64,000 nucleotides of DNA from assembly GCF_000526415.1 (NCBI RefSeq), contig NZ_JAGA01000002.1, forward strand, positions 578,001 through 642,000, in the 5' to 3' direction. Under the pieces are notes generated by a model. It made no database searches. It had not been told where the DNA came from and saw nothing but the letters and a program-made list of their open reading frames with translations. The stretch's first letter is position 1; every line of letters starts with the position of its first letter. Positions 53,064 through 62,301 of the stretch are shown here, piece after piece. Both the position numbers and the translations under genes were made by a program. Source of the DNA: Kallotenue papyrolyticum. Its GTDB lineage: Bacteria > Chloroflexota > Chloroflexia > Chloroflexales > Kallotenuaceae.

Positions 53064-53069
53064 ATTATA
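53064..53069 (-). promoter_or_regulatory. -10 box of recO
   Basis: TATAAT on the minus strand, 33 bases before the ATG. Confidence 0.5.
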
Positions 53070-53083
53070 CCGCTTGCCCAGTG

Positions 53084-53120
53084 GCGGGCGCACGGTCCAG
53101 AAGCGCACCTGTGCGCCCGC
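53084..53120 (-). terminator. Hairpin downstream of the radical SAM gene
   Basis: GCGGGCGCAC (53084-53093) pairs perfectly with 53111-53120 across 17 bases, between the radical SAM stop and the recO promoter. Confidence 0.6.
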
Positions 53121-53171
53121 AGATTGGCCTATCGACGATCAGGAGTAGTGGCGCGTCAGGCGCTGACCGCC

Positions 53172-54329
53172 TCACCACAGCGCCAGTTGCCGGGCCGGTC
53201 GGCGTCCATCCAGCAGCAGGTAGGGAGCGCACCAGGCGACGCGTACGCCCAGCCGTTGGAGCTGCGCCAGGTCGCGCAGACGCGTTGTGCGCCGGATGGT
53301 GAGGATGCGCTCAGCGGCGCGCGGCCCGATGCCGGGAATGCGCAGGAGCTGATGGCGTGTGGCCCGATTGATCTCGATCGGTTCCAGCAGATGCTGCTCG
53401 GCCCACGCCTGCTTGGGCGTTTTGTCACGTGGCAGCCGGCCGTGCGCGTCGAAGGGCAGGTCGGCGAAGCTGAAGCCATAGTCGCGCAACATAAAACTGG
53501 CCTGGGAGAGGCGTAGCGCGCGCAGCGGATCCTCGGCGGGCTGATCGGCCAGCGGCGAATGCTCGATGGGATGAAAGGCTGAAAAATAGGCGCGCCACAG
53601 CCCCAACTCGCGCTGGGCGCGCGCGACCGTGACCAGCAGTTCGCGATCGCTCTCGCCGGCGGCGCCGACCACGAATTGGGTGGTCAGGCTGCGCGCGGCG
53701 CGCCGGCCCTCCTCGCGCGCCTGGCGGATCAGATCGGCGGCCCAGCGTAGGCGTGTCCACATGCTATCGGTCCACTCTTTGTCGGGTGCCAGGCGCGCCA
53801 GCCGCTCTGGGTTGGGCGCCTCCAGGTTGAGCGAGACGCGATCGGCCAGTTCCACAGCGCGTGCGATGTACTCGTAATCGGCGCCAGGGATCAGTTTGAG
53901 GTGAATGTAGCCCTGGTACCCCGCGCGCCGACGCAGCCGCTCAACCGTGGCCAGCATCCGCTCCATGGTGGTGTTGGCGTCGGGGACGATGCCCGATGAG
54001 AGAAATAGACCATCGACGTGGCGGTGGTGGTGGAGTTGCAGAAAGATCGTCGCCAGTTCGTCGGGCTTGAAGGTGGTGCGTCGCCGTCGGATGGCGCATG
54101 AGGTGAAGCAGTAGCGGCAGGCGTAGCGGCAGGCGTTGGTTTGCAGCACTTTGAACAGGCGGGTTGTGCCGCCGCCGCTCTGTTTAGCGGGGTAGATCAA
54201 GTCGGTCGGTTGCCGGAGGCCGCGCTGAATACTGGTCTCCGTCGGCACGTCAGCGACCTCGTCTTCAGCTTCACGACTGAGGATCGCCAGCTTGTGTTGC
54301 AGATCGGGCTCGATCCGGATCGCTGTCAT
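53172..54329 (-). CDS. Radical SAM protein of the putative DNA modification/repair group
   Basis: Radical SAM core with C67-x3-C71-x2-C74 (CRYACRYCFTSC), GYIHLKLIPG and VSLNLEAPN, followed by a C-terminal helix-hairpin-helix (INRATRHQLLRIPGIG) for DNA binding. This combination fits the radical SAM family usually encoded beside a uracil-DNA-glycosylase-like partner; no such partner is in this window. The reaction is unknown. 385 residues. The ATG at 54329 has GGAGGG 5 bases upstream. Its promoter carries the same GTGCTATACT as recA and radA. Confidence 0.85.
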   Translation of the reverse strand: MTAIRIEPDLQHKLAILSREAEDEVADVPTETSIQRGLRQPTDLIYPAKQSGGGTTRLFKVLQTNACRYACRYCFTSCAIRRRRTTFKPDELATIFLQLHHHRHVDGLFLSSGIVPDANTTMERMLATVERLRRRAGYQGYIHLKLIPGADYEYIARAVELADRVSLNLEAPNPERLARLAPDKEWTDSMWTRLRWAADLIRQAREEGRRAARSLTTQFVVGAAGESDRELLVTVARAQRELGLWRAYFSAFHPIEHSPLADQPAEDPLRALRLSQASFMLRDYGFSFADLPFDAHGRLPRDKTPKQAWAEQHLLEPIEINRATRHQLLRIPGIGPRAAERILTIRRTTRLRDLAQLQRLGVRVAWCAPYLLLDGRRPARQLALW

Positions 54330-54358
54330 GGCTACCCTCCGCTGTCCCCGCCAGGGGT

Positions 54359-54367
54359 AGTATAGCA
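54359..54367 (-). promoter_or_regulatory. Extended -10 promoter of the radical SAM gene (GTGCTATACT)
   Basis: TGC precedes TATACT (54364-54359) on the minus strand. The upstream spacer is AT-rich (AAAATAT); no clear -35. Confidence 0.55.
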
Positions 54368-54517
54368 CATATTTTCTGTTGGACCCTCTCCTCCGGCACA
54401 GACAGCGACCATCCGCCGGCGGGGCGCAGCCGGTTCTCAGTGCGAGCCCGGTCGGCGCTCTGGCGCGCCCACCACCGCCACCTGGAGCGCGCAACGTGCG
54501 AGAAACAGCCCGGCGAG

Positions 54518-55579
54518 TTAATTATCGACGTAGAACCAGATCTTGGTGACACCGGCATGAGTTTGCGGCTGGCCCGAACAGAATTGGGGGCAGGTTGCTC
54601 CGGCTTGACCGGCCGACTCTGTCCGCGCCAGCAGAGAGTGCCAGCCGTTGGTTAATGTGGTCGTATCGATCGTCAATTCCACCGGGCTGCGCTGTTCCAC
54701 AACATCGTACAGCGTGATGCCTGGATCGGTATGGGTCGCGTCGAGCTTGACTAGGAACCGACTCACCGGCTGCACTGTCTCGCTGGCGGATGAGCGCAGG
54801 CGAACCTTGTACAAGCCTTTCACGCGCTGACCGGCGCTCGGGGGATCGAAGATAATCGACCAGACATACCCGGCACCGGTGTACCAGCCTCGGCCCGCGA
54901 TATAGTCGGTGGTCGTATTAATCAGCAAGGTTTTACTGTCCAGGTCTTGACGGGGCTTGCCGTTGCTGAAGTACACGGGCACAAAGCTGCTCGCGACCAT
55001 CTCTTTGCCGTCCGGTTCTTCAACAACCGCACGGATGCGGATCTGATGCCAGCCATCGTAGGGGAATTCGGCCGTGTTCACCGTGACTTGCCCATCGAAC
55101 GAGCAAGTGCGACCCTTACGACACGTCGCGTTGAGGACAACTGTTTGCCCACCATACCTGGTGCTGTCGAGCTGGCCCTGCAACAGTTTGAGCACGCCCG
55201 GGTTATCATGCATAATCAGGCGGACATTGAACGTATATTTGCCCGAGATCACTTGATGTTGCGGCGCGCAGAAGCCGGCATGGACGTGGCCAAAATCATT
55301 GATCCACCATGCCTGCTCCTCGAAGGGGACCGTGTTGGCCGGACAGCGGTGTACCCAGTCTGGAGCAACGGGTTCGTGACGATGATCTGCGTTGCTCAGC
55401 AGGGGCAGGTACAGCCTTGGACCAACCTGCGCAACGGCGGTCTCGCCTGGGATCGGGAGCTGTCCTGCGATAGCAGTCCCGGCCAGCAGCGCAAGGATGA
55501 TGCCCGATAGCGCGCGCACAATATGCCGAACACGCGGTCGATAGGATAGATTCAACGCGCCGTGGCGTTGTGTTGCCAT
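54518..55579 (-). CDS. Secreted hypothetical protein (353 aa)
   Basis: A basic start and hydrophobic signal (ALSGIILALLAGTAIAG) are followed by a beta-rich extracellular protein with eight or so cysteines (HRCPANTVPF, HAGFCAPQH, ATCRKGRTCSFDGQV, ATCPQFCSGQ). It contains WHQIRIRAVVEEPDGKEM and LTNGWHSLLARTESAG, reminiscent of Ig-like or concanavalin-type folds, but I do not recognise the family. Base composition is lower in GC than the neighbours. The ATG has AGGAGG 5 bases upstream. Confidence 0.7.
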   Translation of the reverse strand: MATQRHGALNLSYRPRVRHIVRALSGIILALLAGTAIAGQLPIPGETAVAQVGPRLYLPLLSNADHRHEPVAPDWVHRCPANTVPFEEQAWWINDFGHVHAGFCAPQHQVISGKYTFNVRLIMHDNPGVLKLLQGQLDSTRYGGQTVVLNATCRKGRTCSFDGQVTVNTAEFPYDGWHQIRIRAVVEEPDGKEMVASSFVPVYFSNGKPRQDLDSKTLLINTTTDYIAGRGWYTGAGYVWSIIFDPPSAGQRVKGLYKVRLRSSASETVQPVSRFLVKLDATHTDPGITLYDVVEQRSPVELTIDTTTLTNGWHSLLARTESAGQAGATCPQFCSGQPQTHAGVTKIWFYVDN

Positions 55580-55886
55580 TGATGCCTCCTACCCTAGAGT
55601 TGTGGGGGCTACGGCATGGTAGCCTCAGAATTGCTGCACAACGGTGTGTGCCGCTTCGCGGAGCGCTCTCCAGTTCCTGGCATAGTTTATGACAGATTGA
55701 GGTGTAGGAAACGTTGTGCGAGGCGAAGGTGAGCGGTGGATAACGCTATGCCAGACCAGCCGAGAAGCGTGTCCGCTACAGAGCGTTTGGGAGATTAACA
55801 GGATTTGAGCGAAAAGTCAACCCGCCCCGGTGGCGACCGAAGTACCTGGATGATGATCGACGCTCGCCTATGCTACAATAGCCAAT
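55580..55886. other. Intergenic region between secreted protein and histidine kinase
   Basis: 307 bases between divergent genes. It holds the -10 box of the kinase gene (55871-55879) and, on the minus strand, a weak TAAACT box near 55686. I see no ORF with a ribosome site and no repeat. Confidence 0.4.
55871..55879 (+). promoter_or_regulatory. Extended -10 promoter of the histidine kinase, probably leaderless
   Basis: TGCTACAAT ends 7 bases before the ATG at 55887; no ribosome site lies between. Confidence 0.55.
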
Positions 55887-57947
55887 ATGCCGCTTGCTGG
55901 AGAGCGACCTGGGAGCAGGGCTGTGCCGACGCGAGCCACTAGTCGTACTGCCATGTCCCCTGCCGCGCATTGGTTTCGGATACTGATCGGCATTATCGGC
56001 CTCGGGCTGACGCTGCTGGCTGCCATTCCCCTTCAATTCAACCAGCCGCTGGTCCTGGTTGTGCTGGCGTTATTGATGCTAGCCGCTGATCTCTGGTTGG
56101 CGATCCCGATCGATCGTCAGCGTGTGCTGAGCCTGGGCGCGACGATTACGTTTGTGACCTTCCTGCAGTTTGGCGCAGCGGCAGCCGCCGTGCTCCAGAT
56201 CGCGACCTTTGTGCTGGGCCAGGGCCTGCGTCGTCTGCTGCCTGGCGCCCAGTCCTACAGCGGCATCTTCGTGCTGTTCAACGCCGGGCAACTGGGCTTG
56301 TGTGGTCTGTGTGGCGGTGCGCTGGTATACCTGCTGACCGGCACACCGCTCTGGAGCGCGCCGCCACAGCCGCTGTCCGCGCTGTTGCTCTACAGCAGCG
56401 CCTACCTGCTGGCCAATATCGCACTGACGACGATCGCGACCTGGCTGCGCTTCGGGTGGTCCGAAGTGCGCACCACGCTCTGGCCGAACATCAGCCTGTG
56501 GACGGCGATCAGCTTTGCCTTCAGCGCGCCGATCGCTCTGTTTGTGGTCTCTGTCGAAACACCGACCAGTTTCATCGTTGATGTGCTGGTAGCCTTCAGT
56601 CTGCTGGTAGTGCTGAGCTATGTCGTGCGTCTCACGTTGCGCTACCAGGAGGCTAACCGCGAGCTGCGAGCGCTCAACGAGATCAGCCAACGCCTGGCCG
56701 CCTCGCTGGATCTGAACGATCTCTTCCCGGCGATCTATGAGAGCGTGCGGATGGTGATGCCGGTCGATATGTTTTTCATCGGCCTGCTAAGTGACGATCA
56801 TACCGAGATAGATGTTCCCTATCTGATCGAAAATGAAGAGTTGCTCGCACCGCGGCGGTATGCGGTGGAGGGGAGCCTAAGCGAAGAGGTTTTGCGCGCA
56901 CAGCAGCCTGTGCTCTTCGATGCCGAAACGGTGCGCGCGCATCGCAAGGGGTTTGGCCAGCCACATTTGCATCCAGCGGCGGCCATGTTCACGCCACTCC
57001 AGGTAGGCAGTCAAGTGATTGGGCTGATGTCGGCGCAGAGCCTCCAGCCGCAGCGCTATACCGAACAGCATCTGCAGCTCTTTGCTGCGATCGGGCGCAT
57101 GGCGGGGGTGGCGATCAACAATGCACGCCTCTTTGCTCGCGAGAAAGCCGTCCAGCGCAGCCGCGACGAGTTCGTCTCGCTGGTAGCCCATGAGTTGAAA
57201 AATCCGTTAGCCGCCTTAATGGGGCACATCCAGCTCCTGGAACGGCGCCTTCGCAGTGATGAGGAGAAACTGCGCCGGCCGGTACAGGTGATTCTGGAGC
57301 AGGGCGAGCGCATGAGTCGCTTGGTTGAAGATCTGTTGGACTTGTCGCGCGCCGATACCGGCCGGCTACCGCTCCATATCCAGCGCCTGGATATGCTCAC
57401 GCTGATCCGCAATGTCGTCGAGCAGCAGCATACGTTGAGTCGTGCGCATCAGCTACGGGTGGAGCATCCGGAGCGCCTGCCGCTGCTGCAAGGCGATGTG
57501 CACCGCCTGACGCAGGTGCTGCAAAACCTGCTGAGCAACGCGATTAAATACTCGCCCCAAGGCGGCCCGATCACGGTACGTGTAGCCGTCCACGGGCGTG
57601 AAGCGCCGCTCTGGCCACGTCGGCTGCGCAAAGCCATCGCCGCAGCCGAGCTGTGGGTCGTAGTCGCAGTGGAAGATCGGGGCATCGGTGTGCCGCCCGA
57701 GCATCTGCAGCGCATCTTTGATCGCTTCTACCGTGCGCCCAACATTGCGCAGCTCGACATCGCCGGCACCGGGCTGGGGTTGAGCGTCGTTGAGAGTCTG
57801 GTGCGCGCCCACGGCGGTGTGGTGTGGGCTGAGTCGGTCTGGGGCGAGGGATCGACCTTCTTCTTTGCCCTGCCGGTGCCGCCACACGAGGCGTTGGCCT
57901 ACCAGCAGGCGCTGGAGCAACAACCTCTTCCGCAGTCCCAGGCTTAA
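55887..57947 (+). CDS. Membrane sensor histidine kinase with GAF domain
   Basis: N-terminal seven- or eight-helix membrane sensor (about 28-250), a GAF domain (about 279-415), HisKA with the phospho-acceptor H435 in VAHELKNPLAAL, and HATPase_c with NLLSNAIKYSP (N box), EDRGIGVPPEHLQRIFDRFYR and GTGLGLSVV (G2, near 628). 686 residues. No response regulator gene is adjacent, so the partner is elsewhere. The ATG at 55887 coincides with the expected start of transcription; an internal ATG at 55953 is an alternative. Confidence 0.88.
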   Translation: MPLAGERPGSRAVPTRATSRTAMSPAAHWFRILIGIIGLGLTLLAAIPLQFNQPLVLVVLALLMLAADLWLAIPIDRQRVLSLGATITFVTFLQFGAAAAAVLQIATFVLGQGLRRLLPGAQSYSGIFVLFNAGQLGLCGLCGGALVYLLTGTPLWSAPPQPLSALLLYSSAYLLANIALTTIATWLRFGWSEVRTTLWPNISLWTAISFAFSAPIALFVVSVETPTSFIVDVLVAFSLLVVLSYVVRLTLRYQEANRELRALNEISQRLAASLDLNDLFPAIYESVRMVMPVDMFFIGLLSDDHTEIDVPYLIENEELLAPRRYAVEGSLSEEVLRAQQPVLFDAETVRAHRKGFGQPHLHPAAAMFTPLQVGSQVIGLMSAQSLQPQRYTEQHLQLFAAIGRMAGVAINNARLFAREKAVQRSRDEFVSLVAHELKNPLAALMGHIQLLERRLRSDEEKLRRPVQVILEQGERMSRLVEDLLDLSRADTGRLPLHIQRLDMLTLIRNVVEQQHTLSRAHQLRVEHPERLPLLQGDVHRLTQVLQNLLSNAIKYSPQGGPITVRVAVHGREAPLWPRRLRKAIAAAELWVVVAVEDRGIGVPPEHLQRIFDRFYRAPNIAQLDIAGTGLGLSVVESLVRAHGGVVWAESVWGEGSTFFFALPVPPHEALAYQQALEQQPLPQSQA

Positions 57948-58014
57948 AGACAACCGCCGACGCGGAGGCGCCGAGCGCGCACTCCCCATCGACGGGATCA
58001 GACGACGCTGGGTG

Positions 58015-58386
58015 TCAGGCCGAGATCAGGCTCTCGTCGCGATATTTGTCGCCCTCTTCGATCAGCATGATCGGAATGCCATCCTCGATCGGATAGCGCC
58101 GACCACAGCTGCGGCACACCAGGAAGCGGTCGTCTTGCAACTCGACCGGCTGCTTGTCGGCGGGGCAGGCCAGGATCTCCAGCAATTCCTTGCTGATCGT
58201 GCGCGGCTGGCCCGCCGAGCCGTTGCCGGCGGTGTTGCCCACCGGCGCAAGATCGAAGGTGCTGTCCTCCTGGTACTGACGGTAGAGCCGCAGCCCAACC
58301 CAGGCGGCTAGCCCAGCCGCTGCCAGTGCGAGCAGCCGGCGCAGCGATGTTCGTCCACCGGATCGACTGGCGTTTCGTTGCGACAT
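58015..58386 (-). CDS. Membrane-anchored Trm112-like zinc protein
   Basis: One N-terminal membrane helix (LRRLLALAAAGLAAWVGLRL) and a C-terminal Trm112/UPF0434-type domain: LLEILACPADKQPVEL, FLVCRSCGRRYPIEDGIPIML. The first CxxC is reduced to a single Cys (CPAD), so metal binding may be incomplete. 123 residues. The ATG at 58386 has AAGGAGG 4 bases upstream. It follows trpF by 44 bases. Confidence 0.78.
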   Translation of the reverse strand: MSQRNASRSGGRTSLRRLLALAAAGLAAWVGLRLYRQYQEDSTFDLAPVGNTAGNGSAGQPRTISKELLEILACPADKQPVELQDDRFLVCRSCGRRYPIEDGIPIMLIEEGDKYRDESLISA

Positions 58387-58430
58387 GATTCCTCCTTGCG
58401 TGTTCAGCATGCGATCCCTGCGTTTGACGA

Positions 58431-59102
58431 TCACGTGTGCGCCGTAGCGCGCACTGCGTCGAGGAAGGCGGCGATTTTGGCGGGATCCTTGATCCCGTTG
58501 CTTTCAACGCCGCTGCTGACATCCACGACGTGCGGCTGGACGACATCAATCGCCATGCCGACATTGTCGGGCGTTAGCCCGCCCGCCAGCCAGACCTGGC
58601 GCCGGCGGGCCAGCTCCGCGGCGCGCTGCCAGTCGGCAACGCGGCCCGAGCCGCCAAACATCCCCTGCGTCGCCGCATCGACCAGCAAGGGCGTGGCGCC
58701 GGCCGGATGGGATGCGGCGGTTGCCAGCCACGCCGCTTCGCTGGCATGTCCATCGAAGCGGATCGCCTTGACGATCGGCGCAGCGATCTGTGCTGCCTGA
58801 TCGGGCGTCTCATGTCCGCTGAGTTGGACCCAATCCAGGCCCAGCGCGCGCACAAGCGCGTTGATGTGCGCCGGTTGCTCATTGACGAAGACGCCAACGA
58901 TCGCTATGGGCCGACCGCGCGCCGTCGCTGCGGCCCGCGCCGCAGCCACAAGCGTGGCGGCCTGCTCTGGACTGACCTGCCGCCGGCTGGCAGCGAAGAC
59001 CAGCCCGATCAGATCGGCGCCGAGACGCACGGCTGTGCTCGCCTGTTCAGGCGTGAGCAGGCCACAGATTTTGACGGCCGGTCGACGACTAGGTTGACTC
59101 AC
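58431..59102 (-). CDS. trpF: Phosphoribosylanthranilate isomerase
   Basis: Third step of tryptophan synthesis from anthranilate. TIM barrel with VKICGLLTPEQA, FVNEQPAHINALVRALGLDWVQLSG, LLVDAATQGMFGGSG, LAGGLTPDNV and VDVSSGVES. 223 residues. The GTG at 59102 has GGAG 7 bases upstream and overlaps the NYN gene by 14 bases, tying its translation to that gene. trpC lies beyond the NYN gene in the same direction. Confidence 0.92.
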   Translation of the reverse strand: MSQPSRRPAVKICGLLTPEQASTAVRLGADLIGLVFAASRRQVSPEQAATLVAAARAAATARGRPIAIVGVFVNEQPAHINALVRALGLDWVQLSGHETPDQAAQIAAPIVKAIRFDGHASEAAWLATAASHPAGATPLLVDAATQGMFGGSGRVADWQRAAELARRRQVWLAGGLTPDNVGMAIDVVQPHVVDVSSGVESNGIKDPAKIAAFLDAVRATAHT

Positions 59103-61041
59103 CTGGCGTCTCCGTTGCTTCATCGCCGGCGGGAGGTTGAGCTTTCTTGCGCCGGCTGCGCCGCTTCTTGGTCGCTGCGGCTGTGCTGTCATCGCTTGCC
59201 GCCGCGACTGGCGGTTGCTCGGCCGGCGGAGCCGCAGCCGACGCCATGCTGCTATCGGTGGCCGGCGGTGTGCTGGCCGCGGGTGGCGTCTCGGCGGACG
59301 CGGGCGCGCTCATCACCGCCTGTGCCTCGGCGGGTGACGGGTCGGCTTCGGCCGCGGTAGCGGCTGCCTTCTTGCGGCGATGGCGGCGCGGTTTTGCCGG
59401 TGGCGCTTCGGCGGTTTGGGTCTCGGCCTGCGTGGCAACCACATCGGTCAGTTCGGGCGCTGCTGCTGTCGCTGCATCCATGGCGGTAGCGGCCTGGGCG
59501 TGGTCGTCTGCTGCTGCACTTCCGGGCTCAGCTACCGGCGCGAGCAGATCCTGGTCGCGCGTCTGGTGCTCAAGCGCCGGTGCCAGACCATTGGCGCTTA
59601 GGCCGGCGGCGCTTTCGACTTCAGCAGCGGGCTGCCGCACGGGCGGTTGCTCGGCGGGCGTCTCCTCGGCGGTGCGATACTGCGAGCTGAGACGGTAGTA
59701 GGCGCGTGCGCCACGGCCGGTGCGTTGCAACATGCCGCGATTGATCGCCTGCTTAACCAGTTCCTTCAATTCGTTGTTGGTCAGATCGAGCACTTCTTGG
59801 TTGCGCAGGCCGCGCAGCATGGTAAAGATATCGGCGAAGCGCACCGGGTCCTGGAACTGGAGCATAGCATTGCGGAAGATCGTCCACTCGCGCTCCTGGA
59901 AGACGGCGCGGCCAGTATCGGCTTCTTCGGCCAGCGGCGCTTCCTCGGCGGCGGGTTCGACCGGCGCTGGGCTGGGCGCCGGCGCGGCGCTGCTCGCCGG
60001 CGGCGCAACCTCACGCTCCTCGACGCGCTCCTGTTCGCGTTCCAGTTCGCGTTCCAGCTCGCGCTCGGCCTGCTCGGAGGCGAGATCCTCGGCGAACTGG
60101 CTCAGCTTGAAGGGATCCTCGTCCGGCAGGAAGACCTCGGTCACGGTGCCGTTGGTAAAGATCTGTACCTTGCCCTGGCGTTCGGCCTCTTTGACGAAGT
60201 CCTTGAACTTGCTGAAGGGCCGCCCATGGCGATCCCTGATCTTCGACTCATTAAAGCCGCTGTCCAGCTCGCGCATCAGCACTTTGAGCGAGCCCAGGTT
60301 GCTGACGAAGCCGCGCTGGCGCGCCAGGTGGATGGCTTCGACCAACGTATCGAAGGGGTTGCGTGCGGGCGCTTCTGCGGCCTCAACGGGCGGCTCGGCA
60401 GCGCGTTCGGCCTTCTCGGCTTTCTCGCGGCGCTGTTCAATCTTGCCGTTGCCATCGCCACGTTCGGCCTTTTCGGCCTTTTCGCGCCGCTCCTGACGCT
60501 CGCTCTTGGCTGACTCGGCGCGCTGCTGTGGCGACTTCAGATCGGCAATCTGCTCATAGAACAGGAACTCGTCGCTGCTTTGGGCTAGATGCGCGCTGGC
60601 GGTGCCGCCAATGCCGATCACAATCACTTCTTTGCCATGCTGACGCACGGCATTGACCAGCGGAATGAAATCACGGTCACCCGTGACCAGGATAAACTTG
60701 TCGATATGTGATTGGGTGTACAGGGTGCGCATCACGTCGATACAGAGGTGAATATCGACGCTGTTCTTGATCGGGCGGCCGGTACGTCCGGCTTCGCGAT
60801 CGTAGTAGTAGGTCGGCACGTACATCGGCTCGACGCCATTGGCGAAGAGCGCGGAGGTTACGCGCGGATAGCGATACCAATCGGCGTAGGCGCGCGCGAG
60901 GACAATGCGGCCATAGTCCTCGCAGCGGTCCATAATCAGCTCGAAGTTGGGCTGGGCGTCGAATTTTTCGCGCACCGAGACGTAGATGTTCTCGAAATCG
61001 ATGAAAACGGCGACGTCGGGACGCTTCTTCCCATTGTCCAT
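59089..61041 (-). CDS. NYN-domain ribonuclease-like protein with LOTUS/OST-HTH domains
   Basis: NYN (PIN-like, LabA-type) domain at 1-165 with the acidic set D15 (VFIDFENIY), D96, D122/D124 (VTGDRDF). A charged linker is followed by an OST-HTH/LOTUS domain at about 225-305 (PFDTLVEAIHLARQRGF, SKFKDFVKEAERQGKVQI), an E/R coiled stretch, a second winged-helix-like domain (about 374-454), and an Ala/Pro tail with two basic clusters (PRRHRRKKAA, KKRRSRRKK). NYN-LOTUS pairs are RNA-acting in eukaryotes; RNA binding or cleavage is likely here. 650 residues. The leader carries a long inverted repeat. Confidence 0.82.
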   Translation of the reverse strand: MDNGKKRPDVAVFIDFENIYVSVREKFDAQPNFELIMDRCEDYGRIVLARAYADWYRYPRVTSALFANGVEPMYVPTYYYDREAGRTGRPIKNSVDIHLCIDVMRTLYTQSHIDKFILVTGDRDFIPLVNAVRQHGKEVIVIGIGGTASAHLAQSSDEFLFYEQIADLKSPQQRAESAKSERQERREKAEKAERGDGNGKIEQRREKAEKAERAAEPPVEAAEAPARNPFDTLVEAIHLARQRGFVSNLGSLKVLMRELDSGFNESKIRDRHGRPFSKFKDFVKEAERQGKVQIFTNGTVTEVFLPDEDPFKLSQFAEDLASEQAERELERELEREQERVEEREVAPPASSAAPAPSPAPVEPAAEEAPLAEEADTGRAVFQEREWTIFRNAMLQFQDPVRFADIFTMLRGLRNQEVLDLTNNELKELVKQAINRGMLQRTGRGARAYYRLSSQYRTAEETPAEQPPVRQPAAEVESAAGLSANGLAPALEHQTRDQDLLAPVAEPGSAAADDHAQAATAMDAATAAAPELTDVVATQAETQTAEAPPAKPRRHRRKKAAATAAEADPSPAEAQAVMSAPASAETPPAASTPPATDSSMASAAAPPAEQPPVAAASDDSTAAATKKRRSRRKKAQPPAGDEATETPGEST

Positions 61042-61393
61042 ACTGAAAATCTGCTCCACATTCCGTTGTGTGGCACAGGATCCGAACAACGCGCCAGGCG
61101 TGGCGCGCGAATGGAGGCGTCAAACGTGGGGATCAGATACGCATATGCTTGCATAACCGTCCTGTGCCACACAATCCACGTAAGACGCCAGACGTTCAAC
61201 CGCAGTGCCTGCCACTGCTGCGTGCAGCCCTGCTGCCGGCGGCGCGGCGTTGCTCCAGCCGCCTCGCACGCCACTGCAGGGATGCGCACTGCGCGGTGTG
61301 CCTTCCGGCGCGCGGTGTCGCTGCTTCTAGAACAGGGGGCAGCGCCATCGCGAGGGCTGGCTGCCCGGTGCTGCCCGCCTGCCTGGCGGCGCT
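61042..61393. other. Leader/intergenic region with a 15-bp inverted repeat
   Basis: 352 bases between trpC and the NYN gene. TTGTGTGGCACAGGA (61066-61080) pairs perfectly with 61160-61174; the 79-base interval contains a GCGCCA/TGGCGC stem (61091-61106). On the minus strand this lies just upstream of the NYN start, within a likely leader. No ORF or clear promoter is seen in the remainder. Confidence 0.65.
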
Positions 61394-62215
61394 TTACGCA
61401 CCGCGCCCGGCCAGTTCGCGGACCTTGGCCGCGATATCCGAGGCGGTCACGATCGCTTCGCCAACAAGTATAGCATCCGCCTGACAGGCCCGCAAACGCG
61501 CCAGATCGGCAGCCCCGGCGATGCCACTCTCGGCAACCAGCACCGGCCGGTCGCAGCCGGTGAGATGCGCGGCCAGCCGTTCGGTGGTCGCCAGGTCAAC
61601 GTAAAAGGTGCGCAGATCGCGATTATTGACGCCGATAACCGTCGCGCCAGCAGCCAGGGCCCGCTCCAGTTCGGTCTCGTCGTGCACCTCCACCAGTGCA
61701 TCCATGCCCAGCGCCTGGCTGAGGGCCAGCAGCTCACGCAGCAGGGCATCCTCCAGGGCCGCGACGATCAGCAGTACCGCGTCGGCACCATAGGCGCGCG
61801 CCTCATAGACCTGATAGGGATCGAGAACGAAATCCTTGCGCAGCAGCGGCGCCTGCCCCGCCGGACCCAGGGTCGCTTGCAGTTCGCGGATGGCCTTGAG
61901 ATACTGCAAGCTGCCGCCAAAGAAGCGGACGTCGGTCAACACGGAGAGCGCATCTGCGCCGTTGTCCAGGTAGGTGCGCGCCAGGGCCAGCGGGTCGAAG
62001 GGCGCCAGCAGCACGCCCTTGGAGGGACTTTTATGCTTGATCTCGGCAATCAACGCCAGACGGTGCGGCTGGCGCAGCGCCTGGGCGAACGGCCGCGCCG
62101 GCGGGGCATCGGCGGCGCGCTGGCGGATCTGCTCAAAGGGGACTTTCAGCCGTTGACGAGCGATCTCCTCACGTTTGTGGGCCAGAATGCGATCCAGGTA
62201 GGTTTCCGTGCTCAT
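61394..62215 (-). CDS. trpC: Indole-3-glycerol phosphate synthase
   Basis: Fourth step of tryptophan synthesis from anthranilate. TIM barrel with YLDRILAHKREEI, ALIAEIKHKSPSKG, LSVLTDVRFFGGSL, PLLRKDFVLDPYQV, VIGVNNRDLRTF and VAESGI. 273 residues. The ATG at 62215 is internal to a slightly longer frame starting with GTG at 62227. Divergent from apt. Confidence 0.94.
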   Translation of the reverse strand: MSTETYLDRILAHKREEIARQRLKVPFEQIRQRAADAPPARPFAQALRQPHRLALIAEIKHKSPSKGVLLAPFDPLALARTYLDNGADALSVLTDVRFFGGSLQYLKAIRELQATLGPAGQAPLLRKDFVLDPYQVYEARAYGADAVLLIVAALEDALLRELLALSQALGMDALVEVHDETELERALAAGATVIGVNNRDLRTFYVDLATTERLAAHLTGCDRPVLVAESGIAGAADLARLRACQADAILVGEAIVTASDIAAKVRELAGRGA

Positions 62216-62244
62216 GCGTCCATGCACTCCCCGCGTCGCGGTCG

Positions 62245-62273
62245 TTGACAGCTGCTGCGCTTGCCTCTAGACT
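62245..62273 (+). promoter_or_regulatory. Promoter of apt
   Basis: TTGACA (62245-62250), a 17-base spacer and TAGACT (62268-62273). Leader about 22 bases with AGGAG. Confidence 0.7.
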
Positions 62274-62301
62274 GGCAGGCACAAGCAACAGGAGCTAGCG
62301 T

